DNA from: Paracoccus sigandri
Lineage (GTDB): Bacteria > Pseudomonadota > Alphaproteobacteria > Rhodobacterales > Rhodobacteraceae
Assembly: GCF_003709565.1 (NCBI RefSeq)
Contig: NZ_QNRC01000013.1
Span: 62,001 to 126,000 of the forward strand
Direction: 5' to 3'
DNA: 64,000 nt
Part shown: piece by piece, positions 1 to 7,564 of the stretch
Numbering within the stretch: position 1 is the first letter of the stretch
Layout of the letters: the number at the start of each line of letters is the position of its first letter
The notes under the pieces: generated by a model
Seen by the model: the letters and a program-made list of their open reading frames with translations, nothing else
Databases searched by the model: none
Told to the model about the DNA's origin: nothing
Made by a program: the position numbers and the translations under genes

Positions 1-1
1 C

Positions 2-268
2 GGCCGGCGCCGGCAGTTCATCGCCGGACTGATCGACAGCGGCGAGTTGTCGATCCCGATGAACTACATCCCCGGTTCGCCCACCGATACCCTGCTGCTG
101 GAGATCAAGGCCAGCGGCGAAGAGGTAATCCTGGAGATCACCGTGGGCACGGGCGGGACGCCGGAACAGTATTCCGCATTCCTGAAGGGCTATTCGCGCA
201 CCGCTCCGATCGATGACAAGATGACCGCCGAGGCGACGTTCCGCATCTCGGCCCAGATCGAGGGCTGA
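2..268 (+). CDS. Phage tail tube protein (5' truncated by window edge)
   Basis: The frame is open from base 2, so the N terminus lies outside the window. The visible 88 residues contain RQFIAGLIDSGELS followed by an asparagine-rich acidic strand and a C-terminal ITVGTGGT...FRISAQIEG, the pattern of lambda gpV/HK97-type tail tube subunits that stack into hexameric rings. It ends two bases before the start of the tail chaperone gene, the usual neighbour. An internal ATG at 47 is unlikely to be the start because the family signature begins upstream of it. The family is inferred from these short motifs and the position. Confidence 0.75.
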   Translation, partial: GRRRQFIAGLIDSGELSIPMNYIPGSPTDTLLLEIKASGEEVILEITVGTGGTPEQYSAFLKGYSRTAPIDDKMTAEATFRISAQIEG

Positions 269-270
269 TC

Positions 271-612
271 ATGACGGCACAGATCACCGGCGAGATCACT
301 GCCAGCTTCGAGGGCCGGGAATACCGGCTCATGCTCGGCCTGCGCGGCATCGCCAGGCTGCAGGAAGAATATGGCAAGGAACTCACCCCGCTGATGGAGA
401 TGAGCGAGGGCAACAGTATACCGGACATGAACGTCCTGCTGCGCGTGGTCGATATCGCCCTGATGCGCCACCATGACGATGTGGGCGAGGATGTCGCGGA
501 AGGCCTGCTCATGCAGGACATGGACCTGCCCGGCAAGCTGCTGGCGGCGGCCTTCCCCACGGTCGAGGATGCCGGGGGAAACGGCAAGGGAAAGCGGAGG
601 GCGGGGCGCTAG
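271..612 (+). CDS. Tail assembly chaperone, G-type
   Basis: A 113-aa acidic, mostly helical protein between the tail tube and tape measure genes, the place of lambda gpG. G-type chaperones bind the tape measure protein and recruit tail tube subunits during tail assembly. The start ATG follows the previous stop by two bases, which suggests translational coupling. Near the 3' end the frame runs through two slippery heptamers (576-582 and 588-594) and ends at TAG 610-612. A fraction of ribosomes is expected to slip back one base and add the downstream 109-codon extension. The identification rests on position, size and the frameshift signal more than on sequence motifs. Confidence 0.75.
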   Translation: MTAQITGEITASFEGREYRLMLGLRGIARLQEEYGKELTPLMEMSEGNSIPDMNVLLRVVDIALMRHHDDVGEDVAEGLLMQDMDLPGKLLAAAFPTVEDAGGNGKGKRRAGR

Positions 613-623
613 ACCTCGCCCGC
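576..623 (+). promoter_or_regulatory. Programmed -1 frameshift signal (G/GT type)
   Basis: The zero-frame codons read G GGA AAG at 588-594, exactly the lambda G/GT slippery heptamer. A second X-XXY-YYZ heptamer, G GGA AAC, lies 12 bases upstream at 576-582. Six bases after the main site, 601-608 and 617-623 can pair as a seven-base-pair stem with one bulged G, a plausible stimulator that includes the zero-frame stop. The -1 frame stays open to 921. The motif and stem are seen directly; slippage efficiency is unknown. Confidence 0.85.
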
Positions 624-923
624 CTGCATACGGTCTGGCTGCGTCTCGGCCTTTGCCCGGATCGGTTCTGGCTGATCACGCCGCGACTGCTGCTTGCCGA
701 GATCGACGCGGCGCAGGAAAGGGCGCGCGATCGCGATGATCTGGCGATCACCGCCGCCTGGATCACCGCGGCCCTGACCCGCGCGAAAAAGCTGCCGAAG
801 CTGAAGAAGCTCCTGGAGCGTCCAGGCGACGGGAAGAAGGACCTGCGCGCCTATCTGGACGGCCTGAAGGTCGTTCTCCCGACTATTACGTTGGCGGAGT
901 GGTCTCGGCGTCGAGGCGAGTGA
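594..923 (+). CDS. Tail chaperone T extension, reached by -1 frameshift
   Basis: The -1 frame is open from the slippery site to TGA 921-923 and has no ATG near its beginning. It is therefore best read as the T part of a G-T fusion of about 217 residues (108 from the zero frame plus 109). The extension is helical and basic near its end, with a KKLPKLKKLLE segment. In lambda, gpGT binds the tape measure while T contacts tail tube subunits. Its last 38 bases overlap tail-to-tail with the reverse-strand moron gene. The open frame and slippery site are seen; the role is inferred from lambda. Confidence 0.75.
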   Translation, partial: AEGGALDLARLHTVWLRLGLCPDRFWLITPRLLLAEIDAAQERARDRDDLAITAAWITAALTRAKKLPKLKKLLERPGDGKKDLRAYLDGLKVVLPTITLAEWSRRRGE

Positions 924-1248
924 TTTCGTATATCAGGAGATCAACATGCGATCCCGATACCTTCACTTCGGCTTTTATGCTGACCTCGCAATCGTCTTCC
1001 CTTCGGAAAAGCTCGAACTTGCATTCGGAGATAGAGGCGAGCGTCGATCTGTCTACGGCCAATTCCACGGCATAAGCCGCACCTCCTGACCGAAGTTGCC
1101 ATCCAGTTATGGTTTGCCCAATGGTCCCAGAAGCTTGGACTTCAACCCCGTCAATCGAAGACACCGTTTGTTGAAGTTCCGGCAGATTGTCATTGGCCAG
1201 GGCAACGGCGGGAAAGATCGCGATTGCCACGTTGAGAACTGTCCGCAT
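886..1248 (-). CDS. Secreted protein of unknown function, phage moron
   Basis: A 120-aa protein with an N-terminal signal peptide (MRTVLNVAIAIFPAVALAND, cleavage probably after ALA) and two cysteines in the mature part (CKFELFRREDDC), which could form a disulfide. The start ATG at 1248 has an AGGA six bases upstream. It is the only reverse gene in the tail operon, lies exactly between the chaperone and tape measure genes, and is visibly more AT-rich than either. These are features of a moron, a self-contained cargo gene expressed in the lysogen. I recognise no domain. It could be a lysogenic-conversion or superinfection-exclusion protein, but nothing in the sequence decides this. Confidence 0.7.
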   Translation of the reverse strand: MRTVLNVAIAIFPAVALANDNLPELQQTVSSIDGVEVQASGTIGQTITGWQLRSGGAAYAVELAVDRSTLASISECKFELFRREDDCEVSIKAEVKVSGSHVDLLIYEITRLDAETTPPT

Positions 1249-1272
1249 TTTAATCCTGCTATGGAGCGTTGA

Positions 1273-3579
1273 ATGACCAGTCGCGCGATGGTTGGCCGAC
1301 TCAGGGTCGGTTTGCAACTGGACAAGGCCGAATTCCAGAAGGGAATCGACCAGGCTAAGTCCGGCATCCAGCGCTTCAGCGCCGATGTGGACAAGCGCCT
1401 GGGCGCGCTTGGCAACCTGCCCGGCGTTCGATCCCTGCAATCGGCCATGGCCTCGATCGGCAAGAATGCCGCGGCAGCCCTGGCGAAGGGAACGGCCGCC
1501 GCGACGGTGGCGCTGGCAGGCCTGTCGGTCTCGGCGATCAACACGGCCGGCGAGATCCGCAACCTGTCGCGCGTCGCCAATGCCACGCCCGAGGAGTTCC
1601 AGGGCTGGGCGGCCGGCGCGCGCTCGGTCGGCATCGAGCAGGAAAAGCTGGCGGACATCCTGAAGGACGTGAACGACCGGGTCGGCGACTTCATCTCGAC
1701 CGGCGGCGGGCCGATGAAGGATTTCTTCGAGGTGGTCGCGCCGAAGGTCGGGGTCACGGCGGATCAGTTCCGCAAGCTGTCGGGCCCCCAGGCGCTGCAG
1801 CTCTATGTGGATACCCTGGAAAAGGCCAACCTGAACCAGCAGGACTTCACCTTCTACCTGGAGGCGATGGCCTCGGATACGACCGCCCTGCTGCCGCTGC
1901 TGCGCAACGGCGGCAAGCAGATGCAGGAATATGCCGATCGCGCCGCCGCCCTGGGTGGCGTGATGAGCAATCAGACCGTGAAGTCCCTGGCCTCGATGAA
2001 GACCGCGCTGTCAGAGGTCGGCACCGTCATGCGCGGGGTTCGGAACGATCTGGGCGCGGCCTTCGCGCCGATGATCGAGGCCCTGGCCAAGGCGTTCGTC
2101 TCGCTGATGACACGGGGCAGCGGCCTGCGGATGATGTTCGACGGCATTGCCGCCGCGGTTCGGGTGGTTGCCAACTTCCTGTCCTCGCTGATCACCATCA
2201 TTTCCTCGGCGGTCTCAGGGATCTGGAACCTGGTCCGGTCGGCCGCGCAGGCGGTCAACGAGTTCACCGGGCTGGGAGAGACGTTCAGGACGGTGATCGC
2301 CAACTCCCCGATCGGGATGATGTACCGGATGGTGACCGGGTTTGCAGCGCTGATCAGGGCGACCGGCAGTTTCGGCGGGGCCCTGTCCGCCCTGAAAGGC
2401 GTGGCGCTTGAGGTCTGGGACCGAATGAAGATGGGCGCGGCGCTAATGTCGGAAAGCATCGGCCTTGCGGCGCTTGCCATCGAGACGGCCTTCACCAAGG
2501 CCTTCGCCTGGATCCTGCGGAAGTTCGCGGATCTGACTTCGGCCATCGCCGATGGCATCAATTCGCTCTTCGAGAAGGTGGGGATGACCTCGCCTGGCCT
2601 GACCGGGATCGGCGCTGAACTGGCCGACAGCATGGAGGAACACGCCTCCTATAGCGCGACGGTGGTCAAGGAGAATACGAAATCGATCCGTCGCAGCTGG
2701 TCAAGCGTCACGGCGCCCCTGGCCTCGGTCGCGGCGCTGAACGAACTTGTCGCCGCCAGCGCAGAGGGCGCGGCTGCCGAGTTCGGCGGCGGCTCGGGCG
2801 CTTCCGGCGAAGGTCTTTCCGGCGCCGCCGACAAGGCGGGCTCCAGCGCCTCGAAGGCCGGCGGCAAGATGTCCGAGCTGCAGAAGGTCCTGAAAAGCCT
2901 GCGCGAGGAAGCCGCGAAGCTGAAGGCCACGCTGTGGATGAATGCCACCGATGCGGCGATCTGGGAGAACCTGCAGAAGGCGGGCGTATCGGCCGGGTCC
3001 GTCGCCGGCCGGGAAATCTCGGAACTCACGCGGCAGATCGAGGGCATGAAGGAGCTGAAAAGCGCCACCGATGAGTGGAAGACCAGCCTCAGCGACGGCT
3101 TCCGGGAGTTGTCGCGCCGCGGCAGTTCGTTCCGGGATGTGCTGTCCAGCCTGATCGACAAGTTCGCGGACATGATCTGGACGCAGGGATTCGACATGGT
3201 CTGGAACGGTGGCGGCCTGGGCAGCGTGGTCGGCGGCGCCTTGTCCTGGCTCGGCATCGGGTCGAATGCCAACGGCACGAAAAGCTGGCAGGGCGGGCTG
3301 ACGCGCGTCCATGAGCGCGGCGGCGAGATCCTGAACCTGCCGCGCGGGACGCAGATCATCCCGCATGAGATCTCGAAACGCATGGCCGATGAAGCGTCGG
3401 AGCGCGGCCCGGACCACATGTCGATCGGCTTTGACAAATCGGTCGGCGAGCTGACCGCGACCATGTACGACATCGCCGGCAATGTCGTCTCCTCCGCCCG
3501 CCAGTCGATCGTCGGCGATGCCGTATCCGCGACAGGCCGCGCCATGGGCAAGACCAAGACCTTCGGAAGGCAGTTCTGA
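1273..3579 (+). CDS. Tail tape measure protein
   Basis: A 768-aa protein that sets tail length and is ejected ahead of the DNA. It has the typical layout: N terminus MTSRAMVGRLRVGLQLDKAE with a coiled helix, alanine-rich helices, a central hydrophobic block (about residues 260-430) that could span membranes, then a second coiled region (about 540-620) and a glycine-rich C-terminal part. A GGAG lies seven bases before the ATG. At the rule-of-thumb 1.5 angstrom per residue, the tail would be roughly 115 nm. The gene overlaps the next by one base (TGATG). Confidence 0.9.
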   Translation: MTSRAMVGRLRVGLQLDKAEFQKGIDQAKSGIQRFSADVDKRLGALGNLPGVRSLQSAMASIGKNAAAALAKGTAAATVALAGLSVSAINTAGEIRNLSRVANATPEEFQGWAAGARSVGIEQEKLADILKDVNDRVGDFISTGGGPMKDFFEVVAPKVGVTADQFRKLSGPQALQLYVDTLEKANLNQQDFTFYLEAMASDTTALLPLLRNGGKQMQEYADRAAALGGVMSNQTVKSLASMKTALSEVGTVMRGVRNDLGAAFAPMIEALAKAFVSLMTRGSGLRMMFDGIAAAVRVVANFLSSLITIISSAVSGIWNLVRSAAQAVNEFTGLGETFRTVIANSPIGMMYRMVTGFAALIRATGSFGGALSALKGVALEVWDRMKMGAALMSESIGLAALAIETAFTKAFAWILRKFADLTSAIADGINSLFEKVGMTSPGLTGIGAELADSMEEHASYSATVVKENTKSIRRSWSSVTAPLASVAALNELVAASAEGAAAEFGGGSGASGEGLSGAADKAGSSASKAGGKMSELQKVLKSLREEAAKLKATLWMNATDAAIWENLQKAGVSAGSVAGREISELTRQIEGMKELKSATDEWKTSLSDGFRELSRRGSSFRDVLSSLIDKFADMIWTQGFDMVWNGGGLGSVVGGALSWLGIGSNANGTKSWQGGLTRVHERGGEILNLPRGTQIIPHEISKRMADEASERGPDHMSIGFDKSVGELTATMYDIAGNVVSSARQSIVGDAVSATGRAMGKTKTFGRQF

Positions 3580-4364
3580 TGCCGATACAGGTCTTCCCCT
3601 GGCCCCCGGTCGGCGCGCTCGGCGGGGAATGGACGCAGATCGCCCCGACTGCCCGGCTGCGCTCCGGGCTCACCGGGCGCGACCAGATGCAGGCCTCCCA
3701 GCCCCGTCGCCGGATCGCGACCGTGGTGGTCTCGGCCCTGGCCGCCGGCCGCATGGGCGCCGGCTATTGCGAGACGCTGAAACAGATCCTCGACGGCGGC
3801 ATCCACGCTGTTCGCCTCCAGTCCTCGCCCATCAACTGGTGGCTGGATGAGCTGCAGCGGCAAGGCGAGACGATGAACGCCAATCCGCTGGCGTGGCGGG
3901 CAGGCAGCGGCCCCAATCCGCTGGCCTATCAAGCTGGTTCAGGACCGAACCCGCTGAACTGGTATAGCGGCCTCGTGGTGCGTGGCGGGGTGCCGGTCGC
4001 CGCCGGGGCGTGGGTGCATCTGCCCGCCTGGGGCCTGCCGGGCAACGCCATCGTCGGCAGGCCGGGGGACTTCATCCGGATATACGACCTGGCCGACAGC
4101 GCGGTCAGCGAGATTGCCCGGCTGATGCGGCCTGCGGCCACGAATTCGGCCGGCGAGGTGACGCTGAAGCTCGACCGCATGCCGTCGATCAGCAACGGCC
4201 GGATCAGCATGGCGGGCCAGGATGAGGCGGTGTTCCGGGTCGAGGGTGCGCTTCCCCGCGCGGTCCAGCCGGTCAGCGGCGACTGGTCCTATACGTGGAA
4301 CTTCCGCGAGGTCTTCGCCGAAGAGGTCGGCGGGTTTCAGGAAAGGCCGAACACATGGACCTGA
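3579..4364 (+). CDS. Probable distal tail protein
   Basis: A 261-aa protein that begins at a TGATG overlap with the tape measure gene, so translation is probably coupled. Its position directly after the tape measure matches distal-tail (Dit-like) or minor tail proteins that link the tube to the tip. Residues around 101-128 hold three copies of an NPLAxx-type unit separated by AGSGP. No enzymatic motif is visible. The functional label is inferred from gene order; I cannot assign a named family with confidence. Confidence 0.55.
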   Translation: MPIQVFPWPPVGALGGEWTQIAPTARLRSGLTGRDQMQASQPRRRIATVVVSALAAGRMGAGYCETLKQILDGGIHAVRLQSSPINWWLDELQRQGETMNANPLAWRAGSGPNPLAYQAGSGPNPLNWYSGLVVRGGVPVAAGAWVHLPAWGLPGNAIVGRPGDFIRIYDLADSAVSEIARLMRPAATNSAGEVTLKLDRMPSISNGRISMAGQDEAVFRVEGALPRAVQPVSGDWSYTWNFREVFAEEVGGFQERPNTWT

Positions 4365-4948
4365 CGCGGGGCGTTCCTTCAGCGCTGCTGACGGCCATTT
4401 CCGGGCCATTCTTCTTCCCGGTGGTGCTGGCGCATATCGACTGGCCCGGCGCGCCGCTCTGGGCGCATAGCGGGCGCGGCAACATCACCTGGAACGGCCA
4501 GACCTGGCTGGGCGTCGGCAAGTTCGGCTCGGTCGATATCCCCGAGGAAGTCGCCGCCGGCATCCCGACCGAGTTCAGCATGATGCTGGTCTCTGATTTC
4601 CCGGATCTGGAGGCCTATACCAACACGGCCATCAAGGGCGCGACCGCAGCGGTCTACATGGGCGCGGTGACCGAACGGGGCGGCAACAGCCTGATCGGCG
4701 CCGTCGAAGTGTCGTCGGGCACCGCCGATGGCATGGGGATGACCGTCGAGATCGTCAGCGATGACGGCCGGGTCGAGACGATGTTCGGTCTGCGCGTGAC
4801 CATCGCGACCGGCCCGTCCTATCGCTCGCTGGCCTCGATCGCGCACAGCCATGAGGACCAGTCGCGGCAGTATCCGGGCGACACGGCCGGGCGGCACCTG
4901 ATGTTCTCGCAGTCGCTGGCCGAAAAGACCTGGTGGCCCGAGCCGTGA
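4355..4948 (+). CDS. Tail tip/hub-associated protein
   Basis: A 197-aa beta-rich protein. I chose ATG 4355 because an AGGAAAGG lies upstream and it gives a 10-base overlap with the preceding gene; an ATG 60 bases upstream in the same frame would add an Arg-rich stretch atypical of the family. The sequence has the IDWPGAPLWAHSG...ITWNGQTWLG pattern seen in baseplate or hub proteins of alphaproteobacterial siphoviruses, and a C-terminal motif SHEDQSRQYPGDTAGRHL. It sits between the distal tail protein and the DUF6950-like gene, consistent with a tail-tip adaptor. The role is inferred from context. Confidence 0.5.
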   Translation: MDLTRGVPSALLTAISGPFFFPVVLAHIDWPGAPLWAHSGRGNITWNGQTWLGVGKFGSVDIPEEVAAGIPTEFSMMLVSDFPDLEAYTNTAIKGATAAVYMGAVTERGGNSLIGAVEVSSGTADGMGMTVEIVSDDGRVETMFGLRVTIATGPSYRSLASIAHSHEDQSRQYPGDTAGRHLMFSQSLAEKTWWPEP

Positions 4949-5361
4949 CGCCGGAGACAGTGCTGGCCGAGGTCGAACGGGTGATGTCCCGCCCGTTCGA
5001 ATGGGGTCCCTGTGACTGCTGCAGCGCCGCCTGCGACGTGTTTGCCGCCCTGTGGGGCTTCGATCCGATGGCCGCCCTGCGCGGCTATCACGGGCTGATG
5101 GGCGCGGTGCGCCTGCTGGATCACGGCGGCGGCCTGGAGGAGATGGCGGACCGCCATGCGCGCCGCGCCGGCCTTCGGGCGGGTCACGCGACCGGCGGTC
5201 TGGCCTTCGTCCACTTCGCCCCGGAACTGGGCCTGCTGCATGGCCCACGCCGGGTCCTGCTGGCGTCACTTCTGATCTGCATCCAACCCGGCCAGTGGGC
5301 CGGAAAATCACGAAACGGCTTCGCCATCCTGCGGAGCGCGGACAAGGGCTGGCATGCGTAA
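4945..5361 (+). CDS. DUF6950-like NlpC/P60-related tail protein
   Basis: A 138-aa protein. GTG 4945 overlaps the previous stop as GTGA and gives MTPETVLAEVERV; an earlier in-frame GTG at 4933 is possible. It has the WGPCDCCSAACDVFAAL segment, similar to the cysteine region of NlpC/P60-fold phage proteins, and the LRGYHG motif I associate with DUF6950. In gene-transfer agents and related phages this slot holds a cell-wall peptidase that assists entry. The catalytic His is not obvious, so enzymatic activity is uncertain. It overlaps the next gene by eight bases. Confidence 0.6.
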   Translation: MTPETVLAEVERVMSRPFEWGPCDCCSAACDVFAALWGFDPMAALRGYHGLMGAVRLLDHGGGLEEMADRHARRAGLRAGHATGGLAFVHFAPELGLLHGPRRVLLASLLICIQPGQWAGKSRNGFAILRSADKGWHA

Positions 5362-7549
5362 ACTGCTATTGGTCACCACAGCGCTGGTCGGCTTCGCGCA
5401 TGCCGAGCCGGCCGAGGCGGCGCCGGTCGGCGCATGGGTTGCGGGAACAGTGTTTGGCCTGTCTGCCGGGACGGCTGCCTTCGCGGTTGTGTCGGGAGTG
5501 GTCACCATGGCCATCTCGGTCGGCTTGAACTTGATCGCTCAGAAGCTGCGCGGCAATCCGAAACAGGAGGCTGTCCGAACCGAGCTGACACGGCCCACCT
5601 CGTTGCCTGCCTATCGTTTCGTCTATGGCAAGACATGGGCGCCCGGAACCCCGGTTGCCTGGACAGTGAAAGGCCGCGTCCTCTACATCTGCTACCTGCT
5701 CAACAGCAGGCCATCCGCCGGACCGTTTACGCCCTTGTTCGACAAGCGCGTGGTCGAGAAATCCGGCAACGAATTCGATTTCGGGGGCGGGGGTGGTGCC
5801 GTCGCCACCAACGATCCCTTCTCGGGCCATGTGCGATACTGGATCGGCAACGGCAGCCAGATCGTCTGCCCGGCCCAGATCGTCAGCGAGACGGATGGGT
5901 ATTTCACCGCGTCAGACGCCTGGCAGGGACGCACGGTGCTGTGGGCGCGGCTGAATTGCGGTGATGACGAAGGACGCCAGGAGCGCTGGCCCGCAACCCC
6001 GCCGGAATTGAATGTGGATGGTAACTGGTCATTGGTCCGCGATCCGCGCACCGGAGGCACGCTGGCATTCTCGCGCAACCAGGCGTTGATCGTTCTCGAT
6101 GCTCTGCGCAACAATCCGGTGCGTGCTTATAGCGACCAGTATCTGCGCCTCGATACGTTCCGGTGGGCGGCGGATGTGGCCGATGAGGCAGTGGCGGTCA
6201 AGGGCGGCGGGACGATCCCGCGCTATTGCTGCGACGGGGTCCTGGTCTTCGGCGACGGGGCGGAGCTGGAGGACCAGTTGCAGCCGCTGCTGGCGGCCGG
6301 CGCGTCGCGCTTGACGCGCATCGGCGGGCGGCTCGGGATCATCCCGGCCACGCCGCGGCCGAGCGTCAAGACGATCACCGATTATACGGATGGCCAGCCG
6401 CTGGACCTGATCCGCTGGCGGTCCTCGGATGACCTCTATACCGAGGCGGTGGCACGCTATCCGGCACCCGACCGGGCCTATGAAAGCGCGGAGACGCCCG
6501 TCTATGTGGTGCCCGGCGCCCAGGAGGCCGATGGCGGCGTGGCCAAGCGCCTCTGGCTCGATCTGGATTTCGTAACCGATTACCGGCAGGCCGAGCGGCT
6601 GGCCAAGATTGCGGCCGAGCGCAGCCGCATGCAGCGCGGGATCTCTTTCGAGCTGTTTCCCGATAGCTTCGACCTGGTCGCGGGCTCGATGTGCGATGTC
6701 GATCTGGGTTCGCCCTTCGGGGCGTGGCAGGGCAAGTACGAGGTGGACAGCATCTCCCCTTTCGCGGGGGTCAACGATGATGAGTCGATCACCATCCGCC
6801 TGCCGACCGTGCTGACCGAGAGTTCGGACGCGATCTATGCCTGGAACGCGGCGACCGAGGAACAGGACGTGCTGGCCGGGGCCTTCGACGGCAGCGTCGG
6901 GCGCGTCCAGCCGCCGCCCTCGATCGTGATGACCACCGGCACCGCCGCCGCCGAGCAGAGCGGCGACACGGTGATACCGGGCGTGATCGCCGCCTGGAAC
7001 GGCTCGCCCTCGGCATCCGTCACGGGCTACGAATATGAATGGATCGTCTATGCCGGGAGCAGCGGCACGCCCGCCGTTCGGCCCGGCGGCAAGCTGTCGC
7101 TGGATGCGGCCGACGAATTCGGGGTGTTTTCCGTCACCCTGCAGTTCCCGCAGATCGGCACAGACTATCAGATCCGGGTGCGCTCCATCGGGACCTATGG
7201 TGAGTCGGAATGGCGGACCTCGGCTCCGATCACGGCGGCAGGCCCGTCCGGATCTCTGCCGGTCCCGCAGGGGATCACCGCCGTTGCCCAGGGCGCCAAC
7301 CGTATCAATGTCACCGCGACGCAGGCGGCCGACCCCAATGCCCGCACGCTGCTGATCTACGGCAATGACGTGGACAGCAGCCTGACTGCCGAACTGCTCT
7401 GGACGGTTCCCGCCGGGGCGTCCGTCTCCGTCGCCCGGTCCGAGACAGGCCTGGGCAGCGGCACCACACGCTACTACTTCGCGCGCGCACGCGACCAGTG
7501 GTCGAACCTGTCCGGGTTCACCGACAGCGCCAGCGCCACCACTTCCTGA
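5354..7549 (+). CDS. Central tail tip (host specificity, J-like) protein
   Basis: A 731-aa protein in the slot of lambda gpJ. The N terminus has hydrophobic stretches (about residues 3-17 and 27-62), as in many tip proteins. A hub-like region with TSLPAYRFVYGKTWAPGTPV follows, then a mixed alpha/beta core, and two fibronectin-III-like beta segments occupy the last 200 residues (one near GSPSASVTGYEYEWIVY, one near GITAVAQGANRINVTA). Such proteins close the tail tube and recognise the host. The start overlaps the previous gene by eight bases. The gpJ-like role is inferred from order, length and the FN3-like end. Confidence 0.65.
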   Translation: MRKLLLVTTALVGFAHAEPAEAAPVGAWVAGTVFGLSAGTAAFAVVSGVVTMAISVGLNLIAQKLRGNPKQEAVRTELTRPTSLPAYRFVYGKTWAPGTPVAWTVKGRVLYICYLLNSRPSAGPFTPLFDKRVVEKSGNEFDFGGGGGAVATNDPFSGHVRYWIGNGSQIVCPAQIVSETDGYFTASDAWQGRTVLWARLNCGDDEGRQERWPATPPELNVDGNWSLVRDPRTGGTLAFSRNQALIVLDALRNNPVRAYSDQYLRLDTFRWAADVADEAVAVKGGGTIPRYCCDGVLVFGDGAELEDQLQPLLAAGASRLTRIGGRLGIIPATPRPSVKTITDYTDGQPLDLIRWRSSDDLYTEAVARYPAPDRAYESAETPVYVVPGAQEADGGVAKRLWLDLDFVTDYRQAERLAKIAAERSRMQRGISFELFPDSFDLVAGSMCDVDLGSPFGAWQGKYEVDSISPFAGVNDDESITIRLPTVLTESSDAIYAWNAATEEQDVLAGAFDGSVGRVQPPPSIVMTTGTAAAEQSGDTVIPGVIAAWNGSPSASVTGYEYEWIVYAGSSGTPAVRPGGKLSLDAADEFGVFSVTLQFPQIGTDYQIRVRSIGTYGESEWRTSAPITAAGPSGSLPVPQGITAVAQGANRINVTATQAADPNARTLLIYGNDVDSSLTAELLWTVPAGASVSVARSETGLGSGTTRYYFARARDQWSNLSGFTDSASATTS

Positions 7550-7564
7550 CATCGAGAGGGACAG

